The notes under the pieces: generated by a model
What the model saw: only the letters and a program-made list of their open reading frames with translations
What the model was told of the DNA's origin: nothing
Database searches by the model: none
NCBI RefSeq assembly: GCF_900110955.1
Contig: NZ_FOFR01000002.1
Span: 682,001 to 746,000 of the forward strand
Source: Lentzea xinjiangensis
GTDB lineage: Bacteria > Actinomycetota > Actinomycetes > Mycobacteriales > Pseudonocardiaceae
Direction: 5' to 3'
DNA length: 64,000 bases
In this document: one piece after another, positions 20,279-30,048 of the stretch
Layout of the letters: each line of letters begins with the position of its first letter
Position numbering within the stretch: the stretch's first letter is position 1
Made by a program: the position numbers and the translations under genes

Positions 20279-21318
20279 GGTGCCACGCGGCGCAGCCACG
20301 TCATCGGTTCGGCGATCTCCGCGCGGGTCGGCAGGGTGTCGGCGGACGTCCAGATCGCGTTGAACCCGTCCATGCCGACGCGCTCCACGACGTACTCGGT
20401 GAACTCGGCGCCCTCCGCGTACTGGCGCACCTTCGCCTCGACGCCGAGCACCGTGCGCAGGATCCGGTCGAGCAGGCCACCACCCTTGCGGCGGGCGGTG
20501 AAGCGGCTGCGGATCGTCGACACGGACGGCACGACGGCCGGGCCGACCGCGTCCATCACGTGGTCGGCGTGGCCTTCGAGCAAAGTGGACAGTGCGATCA
20601 GCCGGTCCAGCACTGCTTTCTGCTGCGGCGACTGGATGAGCTCGATCAACCCCATCGGACCGTCGCCCGCGCGCAGCTTGTGCCGGAAGTCGCGGATCAC
20701 GTCGGGCAGCGGCGCCCGTTCCTCGTCCATTGCGGACAGCAGACCGGTGACCTGGTCGGAGAAGTACTTCCGCAGCCACGGAACCCCGGTGAACTGCAGG
20801 CGGTGCGTGCACTCGTGCAGGCACACCCACATCCGGAAGTCGTCCTCGGGGACGTCCAGGGCCTGTTGCGCGCCAACGATGTTCGGCGCGACGAGCAGCA
20901 ACCGCCCGGCGAGCTGCTCGTTCGGGCTGAACGGGTCGTACTGGCCGAGCACCCGCGAGGACAGGAACGCCATGACGACACCGGCCTGCACCCCGGCGGT
21001 GCCCGCGAGGATGCTCGCCATCGGACCGTTCTGGCGCGGCATCGCGGGCCCGGTCAGCGCGGCGAGCCCCTGCGCGGCGGCCCTGACCCACGCGGGACGG
21101 TCGACGACCTCGCCCGGCAGCAGCGGCAGCCCCTGCCCGAGACCGGTCAGCTCGCGGACGTGCACCTCGGCCTGCGGCGCGAGCTCGCGCAGTCTGCCGA
21201 CGACGTGGTCCGCCTCGTCCCTGCCGATCACCGGACCCGGCCGCACGAGCCGCACGGCGGTCGAAACCGCCAGCTCCCAGTCCACCGGGCCGAGTTCTGC
21301 CTCCGTCGCGCCGTTCAC
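20275..21318 (-). CDS. Zinc-dependent metalloprotease (DUF2342, Rv3626c-like)
   Basis: 347 residues. HECTH at about 168-172 gives the HExxH zinc site, and LEGHADHVMD further on may supply the third ligand. The protein is otherwise helical with no clear signal peptide. Older annotation links the family to coenzyme F420 only by co-occurrence; its substrate is unknown. GTG 21318 is chosen because it brings the conserved PVDWELA segment near the N-terminus; GTG 21360 is also open and would overlap dacB. Confidence 0.8.
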   Translation of the reverse strand: MNGATEAELGPVDWELAVSTAVRLVRPGPVIGRDEADHVVGRLRELAPQAEVHVRELTGLGQGLPLLPGEVVDRPAWVRAAAQGLAALTGPAMPRQNGPMASILAGTAGVQAGVVMAFLSSRVLGQYDPFSPNEQLAGRLLLVAPNIVGAQQALDVPEDDFRMWVCLHECTHRLQFTGVPWLRKYFSDQVTGLLSAMDEERAPLPDVIRDFRHKLRAGDGPMGLIELIQSPQQKAVLDRLIALSTLLEGHADHVMDAVGPAVVPSVSTIRSRFTARRKGGGLLDRILRTVLGVEAKVRQYAEGAEFTEYVVERVGMDGFNAIWTSADTLPTRAEIAEPMTWLRRVAP

Positions 21319-21346
21319 GGTTCCGACGCTACCTGCGCGCGCCCCG

Positions 21347-24300
21347 CTACGAACAGCCACAGCCTCGCAACGCGGCGGCGAGCACGTCCAGCGCCGGCCG
21401 CACCTCGGTCTCGGGGTTGCCGCTGCTGCCCGACATGAACGCGAACACGAGCACCCGCCCGTCCACGTCGACGACCACGCCGGCGAGCGCGTTGACCGCG
21501 GTGAGCGTGCCGGTCTTGGCCCGCACCCAGCCCTTGCCGTCCGCCGCGGGACCGCCGTAGCGCTCGGCGAGCGTGCCGCTGCCGCCCGCCACCGGCAGCG
21601 CCGTCAGCAACGGCCGCAGCTTCGCGGTGCGCGGGTCGTCCACCGTGGGCTTGGCCGCCGCGGTGAGGACGTCGGTGAGCAGCTTGGCCGGGATCTTGTT
21701 CGCCGCGGAGAGCCCGCTGCCGTCGACGAAGCTCGCCCCGGTGAGGTCGAACCCGTTCTTGGTCAGCACGTCCCGCACGGCCTTCACCCCACCCGTGAAC
21801 GACGGCTCGTTGCCGGTCTTGATCGCGATCTCGCGGGCGATCGCCTCGGTGAGGACGTTGTCGGAGATCTGCATCATGTTGTCGACGAGCTGCTCGACCG
21901 GAGCCGACCTGACCTCGCCGAGCACCTGCGCGCCCGCCGGGGCCGTGCCGGCGGTGGCCGCCGCGGCGCCGACGCGTTGCGCGAACGCGTCCGCCGCGGC
22001 CTGGGCCGGGCTGCCGGTGCGCACACCGTTCGTGTTGGCCTGGTCGACCCGTCCGCCGTCGAGCATGAACGGCACGATCGGCGCGACCGAGCCCCCGCCG
22101 ATGTCGCCCGGCTCCCACTGCGGCCCGAGCGCCTCGCCGGTGTAGCGGCTCAGGTCGAAGAGGACCTTGGTGACCGGCCCCTTCTGCTTGACCTGGCCCG
22201 CCAGGTCGTCGAGCGTCGCGGCACCGGGGTAGACCGACCGGCCGGGCACGCCGGAGATCGTGGGGTCACCGCCACCGACGATGACGACGGTGCCGGGCTC
22301 CGCCCCCTGGACGACCTTGGTGCTGAGCCGGTCGGTCTTCTCGAGGCTGAGCAGCGCCGCGGCCGCCGTGAGGATCTTGAGGCTGGACGCCGGCGTCGCG
22401 GGCGTGGTGTTGGCCTGCTGCCACAGCAACGCACCGCTGGCGGGGTCGACGACGCTACCGGTGAGCGGCCCGAGTACACCGTTGGCCGCCGGACCGGCGA
22501 GAGCCCGCTGCACACCGGCCGGACTGGGCGCCGGCGCACCCGCGGTGGCGGCTTTGACGAGCGGCTGGACGACGGCGGGCGGAGCCGGCGGCCTGGTCTC
22601 GACCGCCTCGGCGCCGCCCAGCTCGTTGACCGCGTAGACGGCCGCGCCGGCCAGCGCGGCGACCACGAGCAGGCTGAGGACGACGAGCAGGGGCTTGCGG
22701 CTCTTCTTCGGCTCGTCGGTGGTGAGCCGGTCCTCGGGTTCCTCGTCGTAGCCCGTGACGGGGAGGTCTTCGCGCTCGGGCTTGGGGGCGGGGCGCTGGG
22801 GCTGGCCGGGGCGGTGCTGGTCGGGGCGGTGCTGGTCGGGGCGGTGCTGGTCGGGGCGCTGGGGCTCTGGGCGCTGGGACCCGTTGGGACGTTGCGGCTG
22901 GTCTGGGCGGGGTGGCTGTGGGCGCTGGGACTGCTCGAAGCGCGACGGTTCCTGGCGCTGCCACTCCTGGCGCTGGGGCTCCTGGCCGGTCTGCTCGTGC
23001 CTCAGCGGTTCCCGGCGCGTCGGCTCGTGGCGCTGGAGCTGGTCGACGCGCATCGTCGGGACGGGCTGCGGCTCGGGGCGCTGCTGACGCTGGTCAGGAC
23101 GCTGCTGCTCACCGCGTTGCTGCTGCTCGACGCGCGGCCCAGAACGCTGCTGGCCGGAACGCTGCTGGTCCGGACGCTGCTGGTCCGGCCTGGCCGTCTG
23201 GTCGAACCACGACCGCTCCGACTGCGGTAGCTGGTCGACCCGCGCCGTCTTGGCGTTGGCGACCATGCTCGCGCGAGGGTCCCCTCCCTGGGGTCCCCCG
23301 ATTTCAACTTTGCCAGGTGGGACCGACAGTTCGGTCGTCTTCTGGTCACCCCTGTGGACAACTTCGGATCTGTGGACAACTTCGCCGCCGCGAGCTGCCT
23401 CGGGCTGGGCAGCGGCCTCGCCCCTGCGAGCCGCCTCGGACTTGGGAGCCGCCTCGGACTTGGGAGCCGCCTCGGGCTTGGGAGCCGCCTCGGCCTTGGG
23501 AGCCGCCTCGCCTCCACGGGCCACCTCTGGCTTGAACCCAGCCTCACCTCGGCGGAGCACTTCAGGCTTGAGAGCAGCCTCGCCACTGCGGGTGCCCTCG
23601 GACTCGGAAGCGACCTCACCCCCGCGGTCCACCTCGGTTCTGGGAGCGACCTCGCCCCTACGCGCCGCGTCGGGCCTGGAGACAGCCTCGCCCCTGTAGG
23701 CCACTTCGGACCGGGGAGCGACCTCACCTCTGCGGGCCATCTCAGGCGCAGGAGCAGCCTCGCCGTTGTGGACCCCCTCGGACCGGGAAGCGACCTCACC
23801 CCCGCGGGCTCCCTCGGACTCGGGAGCGACCTCGCCTCTACGGGCCGCCTCAGGCTCGGGAGCGACCTCGCCCCGACGGGCCACCTCAGGCGCAGGAGCA
23901 GCCTCGCCCTTGTGGACCCCCTCGGACCGGGAAGGAGCCTCACCTCGACGAGCTGCCTCGGCCTGGGAAGCAGCCTCGCCTCCACGAGCAGCCTCTCCAC
24001 CAGAAGCGGCCTCGCCCCTACGAGCCGCCTCCGGCTTGCGAACGGCCTGGCCCCCAGGAGCCGCCTCGGGCTTGGAGCCGGCCTCGCCTCCACGAGCGGC
24101 CTCGCCTCCACGAGCGGCCTCGCCTCCACGAGCGGCCTCGGCCTGGGAAGCAGCCTCGCCCCTGGGAGCGGCTTCGGACCGGGAAGCCTCTCCTCCGCGA
24201 GCCCCCTCGGACTTGAGTCCGGCCTCCCCCGGGCGAACCACGTCGGGCGTGGCGGCCGCGTCAGGCTTCGAGACCACCCCGGGCTTCGAGACCACACCGG

Positions 24301-24766
24301 GCTTGGGAACCACGCGGGTCTGGTCGCCCCTCGGCTCCACGACCGCCGCGGGCTGCCGGGCGCTGCCGCCCGGCGCGATCCGCACCGGCGCCGCACGCAG
24401 CGCCTCCCCGGAGTCCGCCGGACGCGCGGAAACCGGGACCGCCCGAGGTTGGCCGCCTTCCGCACCAATCCCCGAGTGAGACTTCCCACCCGCTGACCTG
24501 CCCGAACCCGCTGCGGAACCACCCGCAGAACCACCGGAGGACCCACCGGACCCACCGGGCCGGGAACCGGCACCCGCCGCCGTCTGCCGGACGGGCGACG
24601 AGCGCGGGGGCTCCTGTGTGGACGGTGCGGCCAGGACCGGGGCCAGGGGGAACCGCATCGTCGGCTGCTCGACGGGAGGGCGGTTGACCTGCAGCGTCGA
24701 CTCCGAGGGCGCGCCGGCCGATCCGGCGTCGTCGTCCTCGGTCGGCCACTGGGGCTCGTCCGGCAA
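21347..24766 (-). CDS. dacB: D-alanyl-D-alanine carboxypeptidase/endopeptidase (PBP4, S13) with giant repetitive N-terminus
   Basis: Trims or cleaves peptidoglycan peptides outside the membrane. The penicillin-binding domain holds all three motifs: SSLK (near residue 795), SDN in MQISDNVL, and KTG in [10 protein letters not shown] single transmembrane helix ([22 protein letters not shown], about residue 685) anchors it. Everything before that helix, about 680 residues, is low-complexity and should be cytosolic: Ala/Glu/Arg/Pro repeats, then Gln/Pro/Arg repeats. TTG 24766 follows GGAGG at 5 bases; GTG 24852 or 24867 and an internal ATG 23266 (639-residue product) are alternatives. Start confidence is low, domain confidence high. 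Confidence 0.85.
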   Translation of the reverse strand: MPDEPQWPTEDDDAGSAGAPSESTLQVNRPPVEQPTMRFPLAPVLAAPSTQEPPRSSPVRQTAAGAGSRPGGSGGSSGGSAGGSAAGSGRSAGGKSHSGIGAEGGQPRAVPVSARPADSGEALRAAPVRIAPGGSARQPAAVVEPRGDQTRVVPKPGVVSKPGVVSKPDAAATPDVVRPGEAGLKSEGARGGEASRSEAAPRGEAASQAEAARGGEAARGGEAARGGEAGSKPEAAPGGQAVRKPEAARRGEAASGGEAARGGEAASQAEAARRGEAPSRSEGVHKGEAAPAPEVARRGEVAPEPEAARRGEVAPESEGARGGEVASRSEGVHNGEAAPAPEMARRGEVAPRSEVAYRGEAVSRPDAARRGEVAPRTEVDRGGEVASESEGTRSGEAALKPEVLRRGEAGFKPEVARGGEAAPKAEAAPKPEAAPKSEAAPKSEAARRGEAAAQPEAARGGEVVHRSEVVHRGDQKTTELSVPPGKVEIGGPQGGDPRASMVANAKTARVDQLPQSERSWFDQTARPDQQRPDQQRSGQQRSGPRVEQQQRGEQQRPDQRQQRPEPQPVPTMRVDQLQRHEPTRREPLRHEQTGQEPQRQEWQRQEPSRFEQSQRPQPPRPDQPQRPNGSQRPEPQRPDQHRPDQHRPDQHRPGQPQRPAPKPEREDLPVTGYDEEPEDRLTTDEPKKSRKPLLVVLSLLVVAALAGAAVYAVNELGGAEAVETRPPAPPAVVQPLVKAATAGAPAPSPAGVQRALAGPAANGVLGPLTGSVVDPASGALLWQQANTTPATPASSLKILTAAAALLSLEKTDRLSTKVVQGAEPGTVVIVGGGDPTISGVPGRSVYPGAATLDDLAGQVKQKGPVTKVLFDLSRYTGEALGPQWEPGDIGGGSVAPIVPFMLDGGRVDQANTNGVRTGSPAQAAADAFAQRVGAAAATAGTAPAGAQVLGEVRSAPVEQLVDNMMQISDNVLTEAIAREIAIKTGNEPSFTGGVKAVRDVLTKNGFDLTGASFVDGSGLSAANKIPAKLLTDVLTAAAKPTVDDPRTAKLRPLLTALPVAGGSGTLAERYGGPAADGKGWVRAKTGTLTAVNALAGVVVDVDGRVLVFAFMSGSSGNPETEVRPALDVLAAALRGCGCS
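22801..22860 (-). repeat. 15-bp tandem repeat in dacB
   Basis: About four copies of a 15-base unit (gcggtgctggtcggg on the plus strand) encode repeated RPDQH pentapeptides between the Gln-rich segment and the membrane helix of the dacB product. Confidence 0.85.
23353..23379. other. Pair of DnaA-box-like sequences inside dacB
   Basis: TGTGGACAA occurs at 23353-23361 and 23371-23379, the exact complement of the actinobacterial DnaA box TTGTCCACA, spaced 18 bases. A similar pair with the same spacing lies at 59153-59179. Inside coding sequence the function is doubtful. Confidence 0.4.
23380..24215 (-). repeat. Degenerate repeat array coding for an Ala/Glu/Arg-rich segment of dacB
   Basis: About 840 bases of imperfect repeats encode units such as [21 protein letters not shown] and [12 protein letters not shown]. 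Codon choice here differs from the rest of the gene, with many AGG/AGA arginines and GCT alanines that are rare in this genome. This suggests recent expansion. Confidence 0.8.
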
Positions 24767-24890
24767 GTGGACCTCCGTCAGCTCGGTACGGGCAATCTCA
24801 CACCCTCCGGCCGCCGCTCCGATGAGGGTTGACAGGGCGTCGTGGTCCACACTAGTGGGCGTCACGAATGGGCTACATGAGCGAGGACCA

Positions 24891-25397
24891 GTGGAGTTCG
24901 ACGTCCTGATCGAGATCCCCAAGGGCGTGCGCAACAAGTACGAGGTGGACCACAAGTCTGGTCGCATCCGCCTCGACCGCACGTTGTTCACGTCGACGCA
25001 GTACCCGGCTGACTACGGGTTCATCGAGAACACCCTGGGTGAGGACGGCGACCCGCTGGACGCCCTCGTTCTCGTCCAGGAGCCGACGTTCCCCGGCTGC
25101 CTGATCGCGGCCCGTGCCATCGGCATGTTCCGCATGACCGACGAGAAGGGCGGCGACGACAAGGTTCTGTGCGTCCCGGCCTTCGACCCGCGGCACGAGC
25201 ACCTGCGCGACATCCATCACCTGGCGGAGTTCGACCGCCTGGAGATCCAGCACTTCTTCGAGGTCTACAAGGACCTCGAGCCCGGCAAGAGCGTCGAGGG
25301 CGCGACCTGGGTGGGCCGCACCGAGGCCGAGGCCGAGATCCACCGCTCCTACCAGCGCCTCAAGGACGCCGAGGCGCGCGGCGAAACGCTGCACTGA
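24891..25397 (+). CDS. ppa: Inorganic pyrophosphatase (soluble, family I)
   Basis: Hydrolyses pyrophosphate to drive biosynthesis. 168 residues from GTG 24891 behind GAGGAC. It shows [49 protein letters not shown] (the DxDPxD metal site) and [16 protein letters not shown]. It runs divergently from dacB across a 124-base gap. A membrane pyrophosphatase is also encoded in this window. Confidence 0.97.
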   Translation: MEFDVLIEIPKGVRNKYEVDHKSGRIRLDRTLFTSTQYPADYGFIENTLGEDGDPLDALVLVQEPTFPGCLIAARAIGMFRMTDEKGGDDKVLCVPAFDPRHEHLRDIHHLAEFDRLEIQHFFEVYKDLEPGKSVEGATWVGRTEAEAEIHRSYQRLKDAEARGETLH

Positions 25398-25406
25398 ACA
25401 CACGGG

Positions 25407-25439
25407 AAAAGGGGGCCGCGCGCAGCGCGGCCCCCTTTT
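25407..25439. terminator. Intrinsic terminator between ppa and the MFS gene
   Basis: A 15-bp perfect stem (25407-25421 with 25425-25439) has a 3-base loop and a T-run on the plus strand and an A-run on the other side. It serves both convergent genes. Confidence 0.9.
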
Positions 25440-25451
25440 TCACGCCCTGAC

Positions 25452-27092
25452 TCAGACCGCGACGGCCTCCGCGTCCGCCACCCGCTCCAGGCCGGACCTG
25501 GTCGACAGCGGCTTCTCGCGCAGGAACCACACGAGGACGAACGCCGCCACCATCACGATCCCGCCGGTGAGGAACACCAGGTCGATCGCGCTGGAGAAGC
25601 CGTCGAGGAACGGCCGCGCCAGCACCGGGTCGAGGCCGTTGAGGAACTCGGTGTTGTTGATGTCCACGCCGGTGCCGCCGCCCTGGAGCGTCTTCGCGAA
25701 CTCCGGGTTGTGGGTCAGCGCCACCTTGAACGCCTCGGTCTGCATCGCGGTCCGCAGGCCCTCCGCGATCTTGTCGCCGACCGTGCTGAACAGGATCGAC
25801 AGGAACACCGCGGTGCCGACGGTGCCGCCGATCTGGCGGAAGAACGTCGCCGAGGCCGTCGCCACGCCCATGTCGCGCGGCTCGGAGTCGTTCTGGATCG
25901 CCAGCAGCAGCGTCTGCATGCACTGGCCCAGGCCGGCGCCCATGACGAACATGTAGATCATGGTCAGCCAGTTCGGCGTGTCCGTGCCGATCGTGCTGAA
26001 CAGGAACAACGCGATCGCCATCAGGCCGGCGCCGATGATCGGGAAGATCTTGTAGCGGCCGGTCGACGAGGTCACCTTTCCGGCGATCGCGGTGGCCGAC
26101 ATGATGCCGAACGTCATCGGCAGCAGCATCAGCCCCGCGGTGGTCGGCGAGACGCCCTTCACGATCTGCAGGTACAGCGGGATGGAGACCATGCCGCCGA
26201 ACATGCCGATGCCGAGCACGAAGTTGATCGTGTTGCCGAGCGCGAACGTGTGGTTGCGGAACAGCCGGATCGGCAGCAGCGCCTCGTCGCCCATGCGGCT
26301 CTCGACCCACGCGAACGCCACCAGGCCGAGCACGCCCACCACGTACATCGCGATCGAGGTCGGCGACGCCCAGCCCCACTCGCGGCCCTGCTCGGCCACG
26401 ATCAGCAGCGGCACCAGGCCCACGGTCAGCGCGATGGCGCCGCCGAAGTCGATGCGGTGGTTCACCCGGTTGTGCGGGATGTTCAGCACGCGGGCGACGA
26501 CGAACAGCGCGAGCAGCGCGATCGGGACGTTCACCAGGAACACCCAGCGCCACCCGGTGACGCCGAAGAACGTGTCGAGGCCGGCGAAGACGCCGCCGAT
26601 GACCGGGCCGAGCACGCTGGCCGAGCCGAACACGGCCATGAAGTAGGCCGAGTACTTGCTGCGCTCACGCGGCGAGATGATGTCCGCCATGATCGCGAAC
26701 GCGAGCGACATCAGACCGCCGGCGCCGAGGCCCTGCACCGCGCGGAACGCCGCGAGCTCGTACATCGACGTCGCGATGCCCGCGAGCAGCGAGCCGAGCA
26801 GGAACAGCGAGATCGCCGCGAGGTACATCGGCTTGCGCCCGTAGATGTCGGACAGCTTGCCGTACAACGGGGTCGTGATGGTCGCGGTGATCAGGTAGGA
26901 GGTCGTCGCCCACGCCTGCAGCGTCTGGCCGTGCAGCTGGTCGGCGATGGTCTTCATGGCGCTGGCGATGATCATCTGGTCCAACGCCGCGAGGAACATG
27001 CCCAGCAGCAGGCCGGACAGCACCGTCAGGATTTGGCGATGCGTCAGGGAGACCCCTGGCGCGGGTGTCGCCGCATCGGTCGTCTGTGACAT
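25452..27092 (-). CDS. MFS drug efflux transporter (DHA2, EmrB/QacA type)
   Basis: A proton-driven exporter of the 14-helix family, 546 residues. The conserved N-terminal helix motif (LDQMIIASAMKTIADQL), the loop-2/3 motif GKLSDIYGRKPMYL and motif C (GPVIGGVFAG) are present. The substrate is unknown. It begins 2 bases after the marR stop, forming a two-gene operon, so the regulator probably controls it in response to the exported compound. Confidence 0.92.
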   Translation of the reverse strand: MSQTTDAATPAPGVSLTHRQILTVLSGLLLGMFLAALDQMIIASAMKTIADQLHGQTLQAWATTSYLITATITTPLYGKLSDIYGRKPMYLAAISLFLLGSLLAGIATSMYELAAFRAVQGLGAGGLMSLAFAIMADIISPRERSKYSAYFMAVFGSASVLGPVIGGVFAGLDTFFGVTGWRWVFLVNVPIALLALFVVARVLNIPHNRVNHRIDFGGAIALTVGLVPLLIVAEQGREWGWASPTSIAMYVVGVLGLVAFAWVESRMGDEALLPIRLFRNHTFALGNTINFVLGIGMFGGMVSIPLYLQIVKGVSPTTAGLMLLPMTFGIMSATAIAGKVTSSTGRYKIFPIIGAGLMAIALFLFSTIGTDTPNWLTMIYMFVMGAGLGQCMQTLLLAIQNDSEPRDMGVATASATFFRQIGGTVGTAVFLSILFSTVGDKIAEGLRTAMQTEAFKVALTHNPEFAKTLQGGGTGVDINNTEFLNGLDPVLARPFLDGFSSAIDLVFLTGGIVMVAAFVLVWFLREKPLSTRSGLERVADAEAVAV

Positions 27093-27094
27093 CT

Positions 27095-27610
27095 CTAGTC
27101 TTCCCCTCCTGCGCGGGTCCCCGTCCCGCGGTCGGTCAAGAGCGCCGGAATCTTGCGCTCGTAGTCGTGGACGAAGCGTTCGAACAGGTCCGCGAAGCCC
27201 TTGAACTCCTCGTCGGCCCAGTCCGCGAACACCTGCTGGATCGCCTCGTTGCGCTCCCGGCGTCGGTTCAGGATCAGCTCGCGGCCCGCTTCGGTGACCG
27301 CGAGAACGCTGGCCCGGCCGTCCGCCGGGTCAGCACGCCTCTCGACGAGCCCGTCCTTCACCAGTCCCGCCACCTGGCGGCTGACCGTGGACGGGTCGGA
27401 GAGGACCGCCTCCGCGAGCGAGCTCGAGCGGCACTCACCGAGACCGGAGAGCGTCGCGAGGAGCACGAAGGCGGACTTGTCCATGCCCTGCTTGGCCATC
27501 TGGTGTGCGACCTGGGCGTGCATCTTGTTCAGCCGCACCATCGCCATGCCGACCCGATCCGCGAGCTCGAGCTCCGGATCGACGCCAGTGCACCTGCCCG
27601 GATCGACCAC
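27095..27610 (-). CDS. MarR-family transcriptional regulator
   Basis: 171 residues. The winged-helix core is LLATLSGLGECRSSSLAEAVLSDPSTVSRQVAGLVKDGLVERRADPADGRASVLAVTEAGREL, a textbook MarR pattern. GTG 27610 is chosen, with GAGG 6 bases before it; a longer frame to 27655 would run through the probable operator. It likely represses itself and the MFS gene. Confidence 0.92.
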   Translation of the reverse strand: MVDPGRCTGVDPELELADRVGMAMVRLNKMHAQVAHQMAKQGMDKSAFVLLATLSGLGECRSSSLAEAVLSDPSTVSRQVAGLVKDGLVERRADPADGRASVLAVTEAGRELILNRRRERNEAIQQVFADWADEEFKGFADLFERFVHDYERKIPALLTDRGTGTRAGGED

Positions 27611-27622
27611 CTGACACCTCGT

Positions 27623-27658
27623 TGCTTGTATCACCCAATTAGTTGCTCTGTACAAGCA
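27623..27658. promoter_or_regulatory. Inverted repeat upstream of marR, candidate operator
   Basis: TGCTTGTA (27623-27630) and TACAAGCA (27651-27658) are exact inverted copies separated by 20 bases. A CAATTAGTTG sequence lies between them. The position, 13-48 bases upstream of the marR start, fits an autoregulatory operator; the thioesterase gene starts divergently at 27786. Confidence 0.5.
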
Positions 27659-27785
27659 TCCATCCCGGTTCGACAGAACGCAAGTGAGTTCCGAGTCTCA
27701 CTCCACCGCGGAGTGGTACGGACGCGGACGGTGGTTGTTACCGACAGGTAGCTGCGTTGGGTTACTCGCCGGTAGCATCCCTCTC

Positions 27786-28238
27786 ATGAGCCAAGACGTG
27801 TCGTTCGTCGCCGACGCCATGAAGCAGGCCGTGCCGTGGGTGAAGACCACCGGCATCGAGTTCGAGGAGGTCTCCGCCGACCGCGTCGTCGCGTCGCTGC
27901 CGGACGACGAGACGCTGCGCAACCACGTCGGCGGCCCGCACGCCGCGATGATGTTCGGCCTCGCCGAGACCGCGTCGGGCGCCGTCGTGATGGCCGCGTT
28001 CGCCGCCCACCTGGACAAGGCCACGCCGCTGGTCGCCAAGGCGGATATCGCCTACAAGAAGCTCGCGCTCGGCGTTCTGCGCGCCGAGGCCGTGCTGGGC
28101 CGCTCCGCGGACGACGTGCTGGCCGACCTGGAGTCGGGCACGCGACCGGAGTTCCCGGTGAGCGTCACGATCACCAACGCCGAGGGCGTGACCACCGGCG
28201 AGATGACCGTCGTCTGGACGTTGAAGCCCGCACGCTGA
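27786..28238 (+). CDS. Hotdog-fold thioesterase-like protein (DUF4442/PaaI-like)
   Basis: 150 residues with the hotdog signature RNHVGGPHAAMMFGLAETASGAVV, where the HVGGPHA loop and the following Glu mark the usual active-site region of acyl-CoA thioesterases. Substrate unknown. ATG 27786 is the first plausible start. It stands alone between divergent and same-strand neighbours. Confidence 0.8.
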   Translation: MSQDVSFVADAMKQAVPWVKTTGIEFEEVSADRVVASLPDDETLRNHVGGPHAAMMFGLAETASGAVVMAAFAAHLDKATPLVAKADIAYKKLALGVLRAEAVLGRSADDVLADLESGTRPEFPVSVTITNAEGVTTGEMTVVWTLKPAR

Positions 28239-28337
28239 ACTGGGCGTCTCCGTATTTCAGTTCGGACTACCGATGAACCGATCCGGGCCAAATACGTAAC
28301 CTTGGCCGCACCGCGCCTACCAGGCATTCTCGGGGCC

Positions 28338-29066
28338 ATGTCGGGGTGGAGAACTGTGGGCGGCGGGGTCCTGCTGGTCGTGCTCACCGCGGGATGCGGC
28401 GCGCAGGCGCAGCAGTCGACCCCCATCGCCGTGGAGAAGCCCGCCGAGGACGTGCCGGTCTCCTCGCCGACATCGGTCTCCGTGCCACCCGCCCAGCTCG
28501 GCATCAGCGTGACGTCGATCGTCGACGGCCGTTCGGTGCTGCTGTCCGACGGGTCGAAAGCCGAGGTCGGCGGTCTCGCCCAGCCGGGAGCGTGCTGGGC
28601 GGAGGCGGCCGCGAGCTTCGCGAAGAGCATGCTGCTGAACCAGCAGGTGCGCTACGACCGGACCACCGGCGCGCTCAGCCTGGCGGACGGCACGGACTAC
28701 GCGTTGCTCGCACTGGGCAACGGCGCCGCGCGCACCGCGGGCACCCCGACGGCGGCGCAGGCGGAAGCCGAGGGGGCCGCGCAACGGGTGCCGATGGGCC
28801 TGTGGGGCCCGCCGTGCGGCGGCAAGGACGCCACCGAGACCCCCGCCCCTCCTCCCCCGCCGCCTCCGGCCCCGGTCCCCACCACGGCAAAACCGAAGCC
28901 CACGACCACGACGACGCAGCCCGGACCGAGGCAGGTCTTCTACGCGAGCTGCGACGAGGCCAGGCGGGCCGGCGCGGCACCGCTGCACTGGGGTCAGCCC
29001 GGCTACCGCGTCGAGCTCGACGAGAACCGCAACGGCATCGCCTGCGAGTACCGGCACCGCCAATAA
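28338..29066 (+). CDS. Lipoprotein with degenerate SNase-like region and excalibur domain
   Basis: 242 residues. Lipobox LTAGC places the mature protein on the outer face of the membrane. A middle section (VTSIVDGRSVLLSDGSKAEV...CWAEAAASFAKSML) resembles the thermonuclease fold but lacks its catalytic Arg/Asp pattern. After a Pro/Thr-rich linker comes the excalibur calcium-binding motif (FYASCDEARRAGAAPLHWGQPGY..DENRNGIACE). It probably binds calcium at the surface; no enzymatic role can be claimed. Confidence 0.8.
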   Translation: MSGWRTVGGGVLLVVLTAGCGAQAQQSTPIAVEKPAEDVPVSSPTSVSVPPAQLGISVTSIVDGRSVLLSDGSKAEVGGLAQPGACWAEAAASFAKSMLLNQQVRYDRTTGALSLADGTDYALLALGNGAARTAGTPTAAQAEAEGAAQRVPMGLWGPPCGGKDATETPAPPPPPPPAPVPTTAKPKPTTTTTQPGPRQVFYASCDEARRAGAAPLHWGQPGYRVELDENRNGIACEYRHRQ

Positions 29067-29076
29067 CCTCAGCGGC

Positions 29077-30048
29077 ATGAAGCTGGACAGCAGTGCCGTC
29101 GACTACACCCCCGCCGCCGCCGGGTCCCTCGCGAAGAGCGCGGAGGACCACGGCTACGACGGGTTCTGGCTCGCCGAGACCAAGCACGACCCGTTCCTGG
29201 CGCTGGCCGGCGCCGCCGCGGCGACCGAGCGGATCGAGCTCGGCACGGCGATCGCGGTGGCGTTCGCGCGCAACCCCATGACCATCGCCACCACGGCGAA
29301 CGACCTGCGCCTGCTGTCCGGGGGCCGCTTCAGCCTCGGCCTGGGCTCGCAGGTCGAAGCACACATCACCAAGCGCTTCGCGATGCCGTGGAGCAGGCCC
29401 GCCGCGCGGATGCGCGAGTTCGTGCTGGCCGTCCGGGCGATCTGGCACGCGTGGGAGACGGGCGGGCGGCTGGCGTTCCGCGGCGAGTTCTACAAGCACA
29501 CGCTGATGACGCCGTTCTTCGATCCCGGCCCGAACCCGCACGGCACCGCGCCGATCTACCTGGCGGGCGTCGGCGAGCGGATGACCGAGGTGGCGGGCGA
29601 GGTCGCGGACGGGTTCCTGTGCCACAACTTCACGACCGAGCGGTACCTGCGCGAGGTGACGCTGCCGGCGCTGGAGCGCGGCCGCGCGAAGGTGGGCAAG
29701 TCGCTGGCGGGCTTCGAGATCAGCGGGCCGGCGTTCACGGCCTCGACGGACGAGGAGGTCGCCGCCGTCAAGCGGCAGATCGCGTTCTACGGGTCGACGC
29801 CCGCCTACAAGCCGGTGCTGGACCTGCACGGCTGGGGAGCGCTGCACGAGGAGCTGCACCGCATGTCGCGGCGGCAGCAGTGGGCGGAGATGAGTGAGCT
29901 GATCACCGACGAGGTGCTGGCCGAGTTCGCCGTCGTCGGCTCACCGGAGACCGTCGCGGCCGCGCTTCTGGACCGCTACGGCGACGTCGTCACCCGGATC
30001 TCGCCGTCGGGGAACGTGCTCGCGAAGGCTCAGCGACCCCAGAAGTGA
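29077..30048 (+). CDS. LLM-class F420-dependent oxidoreductase
   Basis: 323 residues, luciferase-like TIM barrel: GYDGFWLAETKHDPFLALAGAAAATERIELGTAIAVAFARNPMTIATTANDLRLLSGGRFSLGLGS is the conserved N-terminal half. Related actinobacterial enzymes use reduced F420. Substrate unknown. It starts 10 bases after the lipoprotein gene, and its last 19 bases overlap the small minus-strand gene at 30030-30203. Confidence 0.88.
   Translation: MKLDSSAVDYTPAAAGSLAKSAEDHGYDGFWLAETKHDPFLALAGAAAATERIELGTAIAVAFARNPMTIATTANDLRLLSGGRFSLGLGSQVEAHITKRFAMPWSRPAARMREFVLAVRAIWHAWETGGRLAFRGEFYKHTLMTPFFDPGPNPHGTAPIYLAGVGERMTEVAGEVADGFLCHNFTTERYLREVTLPALERGRAKVGKSLAGFEISGPAFTASTDEEVAAVKRQIAFYGSTPAYKPVLDLHGWGALHEELHRMSRRQQWAEMSELITDEVLAEFAVVGSPETVAAALLDRYGDVVTRISPSGNVLAKAQRPQK

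Noticed and set aside
19754..23230. Plus-strand open frame of 1158 codons opposite tilS, the zinc protease and dacB
   Set aside because: It is the antisense shadow of three genes with clear motifs, its product is Arg/Ala/His-rich with no domain, and it has no ribosome site.
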